Positions 11,504 to 22,600 of a stretch of DNA of 64,000 nucleotides are shown here, in pieces. Source of the stretch: Diprion similis (taxonomy: Eukaryota; Arthropoda; Insecta; Hymenoptera; Diprionidae); contig NC_060114.1 of assembly GCF_021155765.1 (NCBI RefSeq), positions 21,062,501 to 21,126,500 of the forward strand, given 5' to 3'. The notes below the pieces were generated by a model that saw only the letters and a program-made list of their open reading frames with translations, made no database searches and was not told where the DNA came from. The translations under genes were made by a program, and so were the position numbers. How positions within the stretch are numbered: the first letter of the stretch is position 1; each line of letters starts with the position of its first letter.

Positions 11504-14500
11504 ATGTCGCGCCTCCTCGAGGTGGCCTGCAAAAGAGGATTGCTGGGACGGCGGCAACAATTCGGCATCGCTCGAGCCTCTCTTGACGCGCGAGTCGCCG
11601 TTAGCAGCAAACCACTCCTCGATGGTTATAAGGAAGGTCAAAATATCCACGGATTCCGCGTGAACCAGGTTGCCGACGTCGAGGAGTTGAATCTGACTGC
11701 TGTGAGATTGGAGCATCTTGCGACTGCTGCGCAGTACCTCCACCTGCGACGAGAAGATGGGAACAATGTCTTCGCCGTTGGGTTCAGAACCACACCGACC
11801 GACTCGACGGGCCTTCCGCATATTCTGGAGCATACCACCCTCTGCGGGAGTGAGAAGTTTCCTTGTCGTGATCCGTTCTTCAAAATGCTGCGCAGGTCTC
11901 TTGCAACCTTCATGAATGCAATGACTGGTCCGGACTACACAGTCTATCCATTTTCAACCCAGAACCCGAAGGACTTCAGGAACTTACAGGCTGTTTATTT
12001 GGATTCCGTTTTCAGGCCAAACTTGAGGCTTCTAGATTTCAGACAAGAAGGCTGGCGCCTTGAACATGCTGACGTCAATGATAAGACATCTCCTATAGTC
12101 TTTAAAGGTGTTGTATTTAATGAGATGAAAGGTGCATTCAGTCAGAACGAGAGCATTTTTGCCGAACGTCTTCTCAATTCTATCTTGCCGAGTCATACCT
12201 ACGCAGTAATATCTGGAGGTGACCCTCTTGTTATACCTCAGCTCACCCACCAAGATCTAGTCAATTTCCACTCCACATACTATCATCCCTCCAATGCTCG
12301 TTTTTTTTCTTATGGCAATTTCCCCCTCGAAGATCACTTGAGATTTGTCAACGATGAATATCTTTGCAAGTTTGATCGTGTTGACAAATCAGCGACCAGG
12401 GTACCACCTGAAAAACGATGGAATCAACCTAAATCTGAACATATACAATGCAGGCCTGATCCCATGGCTACAGATCCGGAGAAGCAGAGCTCTATCGCAG
12501 TTGGCTGGCTCTGTTCCGACATCACTAATGTTCAGGAAACCTTCGAGATGTACGTTCTCTCACAGCTTCTCCTCAAGGGTCCAAATTCTGCATTCTACAA
12601 ATCGCTGGTAGAGCCAAACATTGGTGGAGGTTTCAGTCCTGTCACTGGATACGATTCTCATTCCAGGGATACCACTTTCGTTGTTGGTTTACAAGGTGTC
12701 TCGCCACAGGATTTTGCCAAAGTTGATGAAATTGTTCAAAGCACTGTGGCACATGTTGTGACCAATGGATTTGAACAAAGCCATGTTGAGGCTGTTTTTC
12801 ATGGTATAGAACTGAACATTAAGCACCAGACTTCTAATTTCGGACTCAATCTATTACTGAGCATGACTCCGCTCTGGAACCACGAGGGTGACATTGTGCA
12901 GGCAATGAAAGTGAATCAAGCGGTTGCAACGCTCAGAAAATCCCTTGAACGTAATCCTAGGCACCTATGTGATCTGGTTAACAAATATCTCAAGGAAAAC
13001 AAGCACAGACTCACACTGACCATGTCACCCGAGGAGACGTACGAAGAGCAGAAGAATGCCGCTGAGCGTACAATCCTTGCCCAGAAATTGGATCGCCTTT
13101 CCCCTCAGGAATTTGAGAAGATCTTTGAAGAAGGACAGGCACTGGTTGCAGAACAAGAGAAGAAGGAAGATACAAGCGTACTACCATCCCTGAAGATTGA
13201 AGACCTGGAAGACGACATACAACGTGTCCCCCTAACCGACCATCATGTGGCAGGTGTTCCCTTACAACTCGCCATTCAACCGACTAATGACGTCACCTAC
13301 TTTCGAGGAATACTTAACGTTGCGGATCTCGACGATGAGCTTAAAGATTTGATCCCACTTTTTAATACAATTGTCGCAAAGATGGGTACCGCTAACTACG
13401 ATTACAGAACTTTCGATCAAATGACACAGCTCAAAACAGGTGGCCTGACACTCTCCCACCATATTGCTGAGCTGAAGAATCACGTATGTAGATTCGAGGA
13501 GGGGATCCTCTTTCAGTCGTACTGTTTGGACAGAAACTCTGCTGATATGTGGAAGTTGTGGGAAGAGCTCTTTAATAACGTTGATCTAACAGATATGAAG
13601 AGGTTCGAAACCTTGGTGAAGGTGACAGCAGCTAATGTGGCCAATGGGATTGCTGATTCAGGCCATATATATGCACTAAGCAGTTCGGCTAGCCTTGTCT
13701 CGCCGATAGCTAGACGTCGTGAGAGCTTGTCTGGGCTTGACTTTGTCGAAAAAATGAAGAGAATTGCTCAAGTTAAAGATTTAACCCCTGTGCTGAGCCA
13801 AATGCAGCAGATTGCTAAAAAAATCTTAAATAAAAAGCAATTGAGGTCAGCACTCAATTTATCATCAGGCAGCAAGGATAACAGCTTGCTCGAGCTCCAG
13901 TCTTTCTATGAGAGACTACAGGGTGAATCAGCATTAACGTCACGTCTTATTACCGATGGAAAAGAGCTGATGCAGGAGAACCGAGGCATTCATCATGTTC
14001 TTCCCTTCCCAGTGAACTACGCTTCCAAATCCATACTAACTGTCCCCTACCAGGATTCACGCTTTGCAGCTCTGCGGGTTCTTTCGAAGCTTGTTACCTC
14101 TATTTATCTTCACCCTGAAGTGAGAGAAAAGGGAGGTGCCTATGGCGGTGGTGCGAAACTATCTTCAGATGGTGTATTTTCGTTTTACTCGTATCGAGAT
14201 CCAAACTCCACACACACCTTGGAAGCATTTGATAGAACGTACGAATTCCTGCAGAAGTACACACTGTCTCAAGAAGAGATCGACGAGGCTAAACTCGGCA
14301 TCTTTCAACATGTTGACTCGCCTGTGCCGCCAGGTCACCAAGGAATGACAAAATTTATCCATGATCTGTCAGACGACGAAGTTCAGCTACACAGAATTCA
14401 GCTGAAGGCTGTTACCAAGGATCAGCTGATGGCTGTGGCTGAGGAGTTTCTTAAACCAGAATCGACAGGGGTTCTGATAGGGAGATCGCTGATAGGTCGC

Positions 14501-14557
14501 CCAAATCCAGCGCTTCTAGAGCGGCCTGAAAAGTGGACAGTTGTTTCACACCAATAG
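11504..14557 (+). CDS. PITRM1: Presequence protease, mitochondrial (M16C metallopeptidase)
   Basis: A single uninterrupted frame of 1017 residues, close to the usual length of PreP/PITRM1. The protein degrades cleaved targeting presequences and other short peptides in the mitochondrial matrix. The inverted zinc-binding motif HILEH lies at residues 106-110 in the family context GLPHILEHTTLCGSEKFPCRDPFF, with the downstream glutamate in FNEMKGAFSQNES (about residue 207). The substrate-clamping C-terminal half contains the typical GGAYGGGAKLSSDGVFSFYSYRDPN. The N-terminus (MSRLLEVACKRGLLGRRQQFG) is basic and lacks acidic residues early on, as expected of a matrix presequence. The frame opens further upstream, but the first ATG is at 11504. 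The absence of introns across 3 kb is unusual beside its multi-exon neighbours. Confidence 0.95.
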   Translation: MSRLLEVACKRGLLGRRQQFGIARASLDARVAVSSKPLLDGYKEGQNIHGFRVNQVADVEELNLTAVRLEHLATAAQYLHLRREDGNNVFAVGFRTTPTDSTGLPHILEHTTLCGSEKFPCRDPFFKMLRRSLATFMNAMTGPDYTVYPFSTQNPKDFRNLQAVYLDSVFRPNLRLLDFRQEGWRLEHADVNDKTSPIVFKGVVFNEMKGAFSQNESIFAERLLNSILPSHTYAVISGGDPLVIPQLTHQDLVNFHSTYYHPSNARFFSYGNFPLEDHLRFVNDEYLCKFDRVDKSATRVPPEKRWNQPKSEHIQCRPDPMATDPEKQSSIAVGWLCSDITNVQETFEMYVLSQLLLKGPNSAFYKSLVEPNIGGGFSPVTGYDSHSRDTTFVVGLQGVSPQDFAKVDEIVQSTVAHVVTNGFEQSHVEAVFHGIELNIKHQTSNFGLNLLLSMTPLWNHEGDIVQAMKVNQAVATLRKSLERNPRHLCDLVNKYLKENKHRLTLTMSPEETYEEQKNAAERTILAQKLDRLSPQEFEKIFEEGQALVAEQEKKEDTSVLPSLKIEDLEDDIQRVPLTDHHVAGVPLQLAIQPTNDVTYFRGILNVADLDDELKDLIPLFNTIVAKMGTANYDYRTFDQMTQLKTGGLTLSHHIAELKNHVCRFEEGILFQSYCLDRNSADMWKLWEELFNNVDLTDMKRFETLVKVTAANVANGIADSGHIYALSSSASLVSPIARRRESLSGLDFVEKMKRIAQVKDLTPVLSQMQQIAKKILNKKQLRSALNLSSGSKDNSLLELQSFYERLQGESALTSRLITDGKELMQENRGIHHVLPFPVNYASKSILTVPYQDSRFAALRVLSKLVTSIYLHPEVREKGGAYGGGAKLSSDGVFSFYSYRDPNSTHTLEAFDRTYEFLQKYTLSQEEIDEAKLGIFQHVDSPVPPGHQGMTKFIHDLSDDEVQLHRIQLKAVTKDQLMAVAEEFLKPESTGVLIGRSLIGRPNPALLERPEKWTVVSHQ

Positions 14558-14610
14558 GAGTCTGTGGGGTAGCTCATATCGAATAACATTAATTGTTTAT
14601 ATTTAATATC

Positions 14611-14616
14611 AATAAA
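14611..14616 (+). terminator. Poly(A) signal of PITRM1
   Basis: AATAAA 54 bp after the PITRM1 stop codon. Confidence 0.7.
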
Positions 14617-14773
14617 TTATCAAATTGTTTACAAATTTTCTAGTGAATCAATTACTGTGTTCCATGACTTGTCCTTGTCCAAAAAATTAGCTCTCTATAT
14701 TCTGTGGAAGTTCCATATGTTGCAATGCAAGATTTTTTTGTCGTCTCTCGCCTTAGAAGAATAATAGTAAAAG

Positions 14774-15838
14774 TTGTATGTGAAGTCAAAGTTTTCTCAA
14801 AAAATTCAAACGTTTGTTCATAATTCCAGTCAACCGCGCGCTGCTCAGGATTACTATTACTTCAAATGCCATGCAGTGGGTGACAGCGGCCCAAGTGCTC
14901 CTTCCAAGAAGACTACCGCCGAGTCAGAGCTTGGTGTTCCGCCAATCTTTAATAGATACAATATTCTCAATGGTGCTAGACCCCATGTACCAGTTACAGT
15001 CGAGGACATACCAGAGTATTTCACTGAGGATAACTATCGAGACTGTGTCAGTACAATAAGAACTATTGGTATCGTCAGAAGATATGAACACGAGTCCTAT
15101 ATGCTAGAATCTGTGAACCAGACGACAAATCGTGTTCAGATTCCATTGACTAGAGGGATCAATCGTGACGTTTGGACTCACAGAAGTATCAAGCACGTCA
15201 CTAGCTCAGGGAAAAAACGTAACGTAACAAAAAAAACTAACTTGAAATTAGCTGGTACCAATGTAAATGAAAGCAGTACGAAAGTCGCGGCACCAGATCT
15301 TCCATACCCAGACTTTATCCAAGACCCATTGCGGATGGGAGACACAAGAGTGGTGAGTAACGCATCAAAATTTATGGTAATAAATGGTGAAACGTTTGTA
15401 TGAGAGAATTTACTCTTATTAATGAACTGTGTTTCAAATGTCAGAAAGATGGAGCAGTTTACTTGGTGCTGGGAACCCTGCAGTGGGCAAGAGGTGAACC
15501 TATGATCGATGCTCACAGATTCATTTATGTGCATGATCTGAAGACTACGTACGAGTCATTCATGCTACAGCATGCTATAGCCCGTCGTCACATTGATTTC
15601 TACAAACGTAAGTTGGGGGTTGATGTTACAGTCTTAAACTGATGTGCAGTAGCGTTACTACGTTTATTTCAACATATCCTAACACAATTATCACTATTTC
15701 GAATTATGATTTGATATCTCTTTTGCAGCCCATCCCGACGAGATTAGAGAAGTCGTCCGGAGACCGGACGAGAAGCGGGAGCCAGCTTTTCCGCGACCAA
15801 AGCCAAAGTGGAAACGTGCAAAAAATTGGCGAAAATAA
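14774..15838 (+). CDS. Unrecognised three-exon protein
   Basis: Proposed exons 14774-15352, 15445-15607 and 15729-15838, total 852 nt, 283 residues. The junctions are good: CAAGAGTG|GTGAGT to TTTCAAATGTCAG, and CAAAC|GTAAGT to CTCTTTTGCAG. The frame is kept through both introns and ends in a very basic tail (PKWKRAKNWRK). Conserved-looking blocks include VPPIFNRYNILNGARPHVPV and DAHRFIYVHDLKTTYESF. The protein is hydrophilic with no signal peptide or membrane segment. I cannot assign a family; a mitochondrial ribosomal or axonemal accessory protein is possible from its general character only. The true start is uncertain: a consensus-like acceptor (CTGCTCAG) at 14848 suggests the first coding exon could begin there and use an upstream start. 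Confidence 0.6.
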
Positions 15839-15958
15839 AGTGAAGACGTGATTAGAAAGCAGAACGGATTATATGTGTGATTATACTGCATGAAGTTTGA
15901 AGACATGTAATGCAATATGTTAGATTTTGATAATCCGTTAAATATTTTTGTATCTCAT

Positions 15959-15964
15959 AATAAA
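15959..15964 (+). terminator. Poly(A) signal of the preceding gene
   Basis: AATAAA 121 bp after the stop of the 14774-15838 gene. Confidence 0.5.
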
Positions 15965-16079
15965 ATGGAATGAAGTTTGGATTATAGTATTTTTTTGCTG
16001 TACTTCATTTGAGTCCTTGCGCGTTCGTTTTCTCTTCAGAAATTACGCAAGTACAGGCTCCGACAGAAGTGATTCTTGA

Positions 16080-16600
16080 GATTTAAAACACCAGACAAAA
16101 TTTTTCGGAGAAAATCGGAAAGGGTTAGTCATCCTTTCTTGACTTTTTCGAAGGAAAGGAATTTCAGAATCGATTGGGTAAAACCCTTGTCTTACTAAAG
16201 GCATTTTTTGGCAAGCACTGATATATCCACCAGAGTGTACCAGGAGCTTCCTCGCGACTCTGTTATACGGCGAAAAAAAGACTAAGAAGAAGAGGTAAAA
16301 AAAAATCACAGGACCAACAGAAAGAAGATACGGAGGAATTCTTTCTTTTTTTGGCTGTAACTCTCGATCCGTTGCTCGCAGCGTATTGGGACTGCGTTCA
16401 ATCGATTTTTCTCGCAATATCACGTCGGGATAGTGCATAAAAGAATTGTTGGCGGCATTTTTCAGATTCAGCGAAATTTTCACCAGAAATCCAAAGGGGT
16501 TAGTCTTACTTTCTTTGGTGTCCAATTTTTTTTACCTCGGAATCGATTTGTATGACCCTCTCTAGACGAATTGAACCACCAGGAATGCGAAAGCGATATC
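16080..16600 (-). repeat. Inverted, diverged satellite monomers at the left edge of the array
   Basis: On the minus strand this segment reproduces the 312-bp satellite in order: CTAACCCCTTTGGATTT near 16500, the CCCGACGTGATATTGCGAG region near 16430, AATCGATTGAACGCAGTCCC near 16405, and the cognate of TGTTGGTCCTACGCTC near 16315. About one and a half monomers are present, with many substitutions and small indels. Orientation is opposite to the main array. The switch falls between about 16600 and 16660, where an inverted CTCTAGACGAATTGAACCACC is followed by the direct-strand form GGTCCAATTACTCGAGAAAG. Confidence 0.85.
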
Positions 16601-16659
16601 GAGAACACAGTAAGAGGAACTTCGGAAACCCTGAGAAAATCAGACGGAGTTGTTCCCCT

Positions 16660-19600
16660 TATGGTCCAATTACTCGAGAAAGAGTCATACTAATCGATTC
16701 GGAGACCTAAAATTTTCGGCTCCGAAAATCAAGAAAAAACTAAGGCTAACCCCTTTGGATTTTTGTCAAAAATTTCGTCGATTCCGAAAAAGGCTGCAAT
16801 CAATTTCTTAGGGCACTATTCCGACGTAATTTTGCAAGAGGAATCGATTGAGCGCAGTCCCAATACGCTGCGAGCAGCGCCTGAAAAGTTACGGCCGGAA
16901 AACTGCAGATTTTCATCGTCATTTCTCTGCTGTTGGTCCTACGCTCTTTTTCATGTGTTTTCTGAGTTCCTGGTGGTCGAATTACTCTAGAAAGGGTCAT
17001 ACTAATCGATTCGGAGACCTAAAATTTTCGGCTCCGAAAATCAAGAAAAAACTAAGGCTAACCCCTTTGGATTTTTGTCAAAAATTTCGTCGATTCCGAA
17101 AAAGGCTGCAATCAATTTCTTAGGGCACTATTCCGACGTAATTTTGCAAGAGGAATCGATTGAGCGCAGTCCCAATACGCTGCGAGCAGCGCCTGAAAAG
17201 TTACAGCCGAAAAACTGCAGATTTTCATCGTCATTTCTCTACTGTTGGTCCTACGCTCTTTTTCATGTGTTTTCTGAGTTCCTGGTGGTCGAATTACTCT
17301 AGAAAGGGTCATACTAATCGATTCGGAGACCTAAAATTTTCGGCTCCGAAAATCAAGAAAAAACTAAGGCTAACCCCTTTGGATTTTTGTCAAAAATTTC
17401 GTCGATTCCGAAAAAGGCTGCAATCAATTTCTTGGGGCACTATTCCGACGTAATTTTGCAAGAGGAATCGATTGAGCGCAGTCCCAATACGCTGCGAGCA
17501 GCGCCTGAAAAGTTACAGCCGAAAAACTGCAGATTTTCATCTTCATTTCTCTGCTGTTGGTCCTACGCTCTTTTTCATGTGTTTTCTGAGTTCCTGGTGG
17601 TCGAATTACTCTAGAAAGGGTCATACTAATCGATTCGGAGACCTAAAATTTTCGGCTCCGAAAATCAAGAAAAAACTAAGGCTAACCCCTTTGGATTTTT
17701 GTCAAAAATTTCGTCGATTCCGAAAAAGGCTGCAATCAATTTCTTAGGGCACTATTCCGACGTAATTTTGCAAGAGGAATCGATTGAGCGCAGTCCCAAT
17801 ACGCTGCGAGCAGCGCCTGAAAAGTTACGGCCGGAAAACTGCAGATTTTCATCGTCATTTCTCTGCTGTTGGTCCTACGCTCTTTTTCATGTGTTTTCTG
17901 AGTTCCTGGTGGTCGAATTACTCTAGAAAGGGTCATACTAATCGATTCGGAGACCTAAAATTTTCGGCTCCGAAAATCAAGAAAAAACTAAGGCTAACCC
18001 CTTTGGATTTTTGTCAAAAATTTCGTCGATTCCGAAAAAGGCTGCAATCAATTTCTTAGGGCACTATTCCGACGTAATTTTTTGAAAGAAATCGATTGAG
18101 CGCAGTCCCAATACGCTGCGAGCAGCGCCTGAAAAGTTACAGCCGAAAAACTGCAGATTTTCATCGTCATTTCTCTACTGTTGGTCCTACGCTCTTTTTC
18201 ATGTGTTTTCTGAGTTCCTGGTGGTCGAATTACTCTAGAAAGGGTCATACTAATCGATTCGGAGACCTAAAATTTTCGGCTCCGAAAATCAAGAAAAAAC
18301 TAAGGCTAACCCCTTTGGATTTTTGTCAAAAATTTCGTCGATTCCGAAAAAGGCTGCAATCAATTTCTTGAGGCACTATTCCGACGTAATTTTGCAAGAG
18401 GAATCGATTGAGCGCAGTCCCAATACGCTGCGAGCAGCGCCTGAAAAGTTACAGCCGAAAAACTGCAGATTTTCATCTTCATTTCTCTGCTGTTGGTCCT
18501 ACGCTCTTTTTCATGTGTTTTCTGAGTTCCTGGTGGTCGAATTACTCTAGAAAGGGTCATACTAATCGATTCGGAGACCTAAAATTTTCGGCTCCGAAAA
18601 TCAAGAAAAAACTAAGGCTAACCCCTTTGGATTTTTGTCAAAAATTTCGTCGATTCCGAAAAAGGCTGCAATCAATTTCTTGGGGCACTATTCCGACGTA
18701 ATTTTGCAAGAGGAATCGATTGAGCGCAGTCCCAATACGCTGCGAGCAGCGCCTGAAAAGTTACAGCCGAAAAACTGCAGATTTTCATCGTCATTTCTCT
18801 GCTGTTGGTCCTACGCTCTTTTTCATGTGTTTTCTGAGTTCCTGGTGGTCGAATTACTCTAGAAAGGGTCATACTAATCGATTCGGAGACCTAAAATTTT
18901 CGGCTCCGAAAATCAAGAAAAAACTAAGGCTAACCCCTTTGGATTTTTGTCAAAAATTTCGTCGATTCCGAAAAAGGCTGCAATCAATTTCTTGGGGCAC
19001 TATTCCGACGTAATTTTGCAAGAGGAATCGATTGAGCGCAGTCCCAATACGCTGCGAGCAGCGCCTGAAAAGTTACAGCCGAAAAACTGCAGATTTTCAT
19101 CTTCATTTCTCTGCTGTTGGTCCTACGCTCTTTTTCATGTGTTTTCTGAGTTCCTGGTGGTCGAATTACTCTAGAAAGGGTCATACTAATCGATTCGGAG
19201 ACCTAAAATTTTCGGCTCCGAAAATCAAGAAAAAACTAAGGCTAACCCCTTTGGATTTTTGTCAAAAATTTCGTCGATTCCGAAAAAGGCTGCAATCAAT
19301 TTCTTGGGGCACTATTCCGACGTAATTTTGCAAGAGGAATCGATTGAGCGCAGTCCCAATACGCTGCGAGCAGCGCCTGAAAAGTTACAGCCGAAAAACT
19401 GCAGATTTTCATCGTCATTTCTCTGCTGTTGGTCCTACGCTCTTTTTCATGTGTTTTCTGAGTTCCTGGTGGTCGAATTACTCTAGAAAGGGTCATACTA
19501 ATCGATTCGGAGACCTAAAATTTTCGGCTCCGAAAATCAAGAAAAAACTAAGGCTAACCCCTTTGGATTTTTGTCAAAAATTTCGTCGATTCCGAAAAAG

Positions 19601-22600
19601 GCTGCAATCAATTTCTTGGGGCACTATTCCGACGTAATTTTGCAAGAGGAATCGATTGAGCGCAGTCCCAATACGCTGCGAGCAGCGCCTGAAAAGTTAC
19701 AGCCGAAAAACTGCAGATTTTCATCTTCATTTCTCTGCTGTTGGTCCTACGCTCTTTTTCATGTGTTTTCTGAGTTCCTGGTGGTCGAATTACTCTAGAA
19801 AGGGTCATACTAATCGATTCGGAGACCTAAAATTTTCGGCTCCGAAAATCAAGAAAAAACTAAGGCTAACCCCTTTGGATTTTTGTCAAAAATTTCGTCG
19901 ATTCCGAAAAAGGCTGCAATCAATTTCTTAGGGCACTATTCCGACGTAATTTTGCAAGAGGAATCGATTGAGCGCAGTCCCAATACGCTGCGAGCAGCGC
20001 CTGAAAAGTTACGGCCGGAAAACTGCAGATTTTCATCGTCATTTCTCTGCTGTTGGTCCTACGCTCTTTTTCATGTGTTTTCTGAGTTCCTGGTGGTCGA
20101 ATTACTCTAGAAAGAGTCATACTAATCGATTCGGAGACCTAAAATTTTCGGCTCCGAAAATCAAGAAAAAACTAAGGCTAACCCCTTTGGATTTTTGTCA
20201 AAAATTTCGTCGATTCCGAAAAAGGCTGCAATCAATTTCTTAGGCTACTATTCCGACGTAATTTTGCAAGAGGAATCGATTGAGCGCAGTCCCAATACGC
20301 TGCGAGCAGCGCCTGAAAAGTTACAGCCGAAAAACTGCAGATTTTCATCGTCATTTCTCTGCTGTTGGTCCTACGCTCTTTTTCATGTGTTTTCTGAGTT
20401 CCTGGTGGTCGAATTACTCTAGAAAGGGTCATACTAATCGATTCGGAGACCTAAAATTTTCGGCTCCGAAAATCAAGAAAAAACTAAGGCTAACCCCTTT
20501 GGATTTTTGTCAAAAATTTCGTCGATTCCGAAAAAGGCTGCAATCAATTTCTTAGGGCACTATTCCGACGTAATTTTGCAAGAGGAATCGATTGAGCGCA
20601 GTCCCAATACGCTGCGAGCAGCGCCTGAAAAGTTACAGCCGAAAAACTGCAGATTTTCATCGTCATTTCTCTGCTGTTGGTCCTACGCTCTTTTTCATGT
20701 GTTTTCTGAGTTCCTGGTGGTCGAATTACTCTAGAAAGGGTCATACTAATCGATTCGGAGACCTAAAATTTTCGGCTCCGAAAATCAAGAAAAAACTAAG
20801 GCTAACCCCTTTGGATTTTTGTCAAAAATTTCGTCGATTCCGAAAAAGGCTGCAATCAATTCCCTAGGGCACTATTCCGACGTAATTTTGCAAGAGGAAT
20901 CGATTGAGCGCAGTCCCAATACGCTGCGAGCAGCGCCTGAAAAGTTACAGCCGAAAAACTGCAGATTTTCATCGTCATTTCTCTGCTGTTGGTCCTACGC
21001 TCTTTTTCATGTGTTTTCTGAGTTCCTGGTGGTCGAATTACTCTAGAAAGGGTCATACTAATCGATTCGGAGACCTAAAATTTTCGGCTCCGAAAATCAA
21101 GAAAAAACTAAGGCTAACCCCTTTGGATTTTTGTCAAAAATTTCGTCGATTCCGAAAAAGGCTGCAATCAATTTCTTAGGCTACTATTCCGACGTAATTT
21201 TGCAAGAGGAATCGATTGAGCGCAGTCCCAATACGCTGCGAGCAGCGCCTGAAAAGTTACAGCCGAAAAACTGCAGATTTTCATCGTCATTTCTCTGCTG
21301 TTGGTCCTACGCTCTTTTTCATGTGTTTTCTGAGTTCCTGGTGGTCGAATTACTCTAGAAAGGGTCATACTAATCGATTCGGAGACCTAAAATTTTCGGC
21401 TCCGAAAATCAAGAAAAAACTAAGGCTAACCCCTTTGGATTTTTGTCAAAAATTTCGTCGATTCCGAAAAAGGCTGCAATCAATTTCTTAGGGCACTATT
21501 CCGACGTAATTTTGCAAGAGGAATCGATTGAGCGCAGTCCCAATACGCTGCGAGCAGCGCCTGAAAAGTTACGGCCGGAAAACTGCAGATTTTCATCGTC
21601 ATTTCTCTGCTGTTGGTCCTACGCTCTTTTTCATGTGTTTTCTGAGTTCCTGGTGGTCGAATTACTCTAGAAAGGGTCATACTAATCGATTCGGAGACCT
21701 AAAATTTTCGGCTCCGAAAATCAAGAAAAAACTAAGGCTAACCCCTTTGGATTTTTGTCAAAAATTTCGTCGATTCCGAAAAAGGCTGCAATCAATTTCT
21801 TAGGGCACTATTCCGACGTAATTTTTTGAAAGAAATCGATTGAGCGCAGTCCCAATACGCTGCGAGCAGCGCCTGAAAAGTTACAGCCGAAAAACTGCAG
21901 ATTTTCATCGTCATTTCTCTACTGTTGGTCCTACGCTCTTTTTCATGTGTTTTCTGAGTTCCTGGTGGTCGAATTACTCTAGAAAGGGTCATACTAATCG
22001 ATTCGGAGACCTAAAATTTTCGGCTCCGAAAATCAAGAAAAAACTAAGGCTAACCCCTTTGGATTTTTGTCAAAAATTTCGTCGATTCCGAAAAAGGCTG
22101 CAATCAATTTCTTGAGGCACTATTCCGACGTAATTTTGCAAGAGGAATCGATTGAGCGCAGTCCCAATACGCTGCGAGCAGCGCCTGAAAAGTTACAGCC
22201 GAAAAACTGCAGATTTTCATCTTCATTTCTCTGCTGTTGGTCCTACGCTCTTTTTCATGTGTTTTCTGAGTTCCTGGTGGTCGAATTACTCTAGAAAGGG
22301 TCATACTAATCGATTCGGAGACCTAAAATTTTCGGCTCCGAAAATCAAGAAAAAACTAAGGCTAACCCCTTTGGATTTTTGTCAAAAATTTCGTCGATTC
22401 CGAAAAAGGCTGCAATCAATTTCTTGGGGCACTATTCCGACGTAATTTTGCAAGAGGAATCGATTGAGCGCAGTCCCAATACGCTGCGAGCAGCGCCTGA
22501 AAAGTTACAGCCGAAAAACTGCAGATTTTCATCGTCATTTCTCTGCTGTTGGTCCTACGCTCTTTTTCATGTGTTTTCTGAGTTCCTGGTGGTCGAATTA

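Noticed and set aside
11498-14362. Antisense and shifted frames inside PITRM1
   Set aside because: Shadows of a long, strongly supported coding frame.
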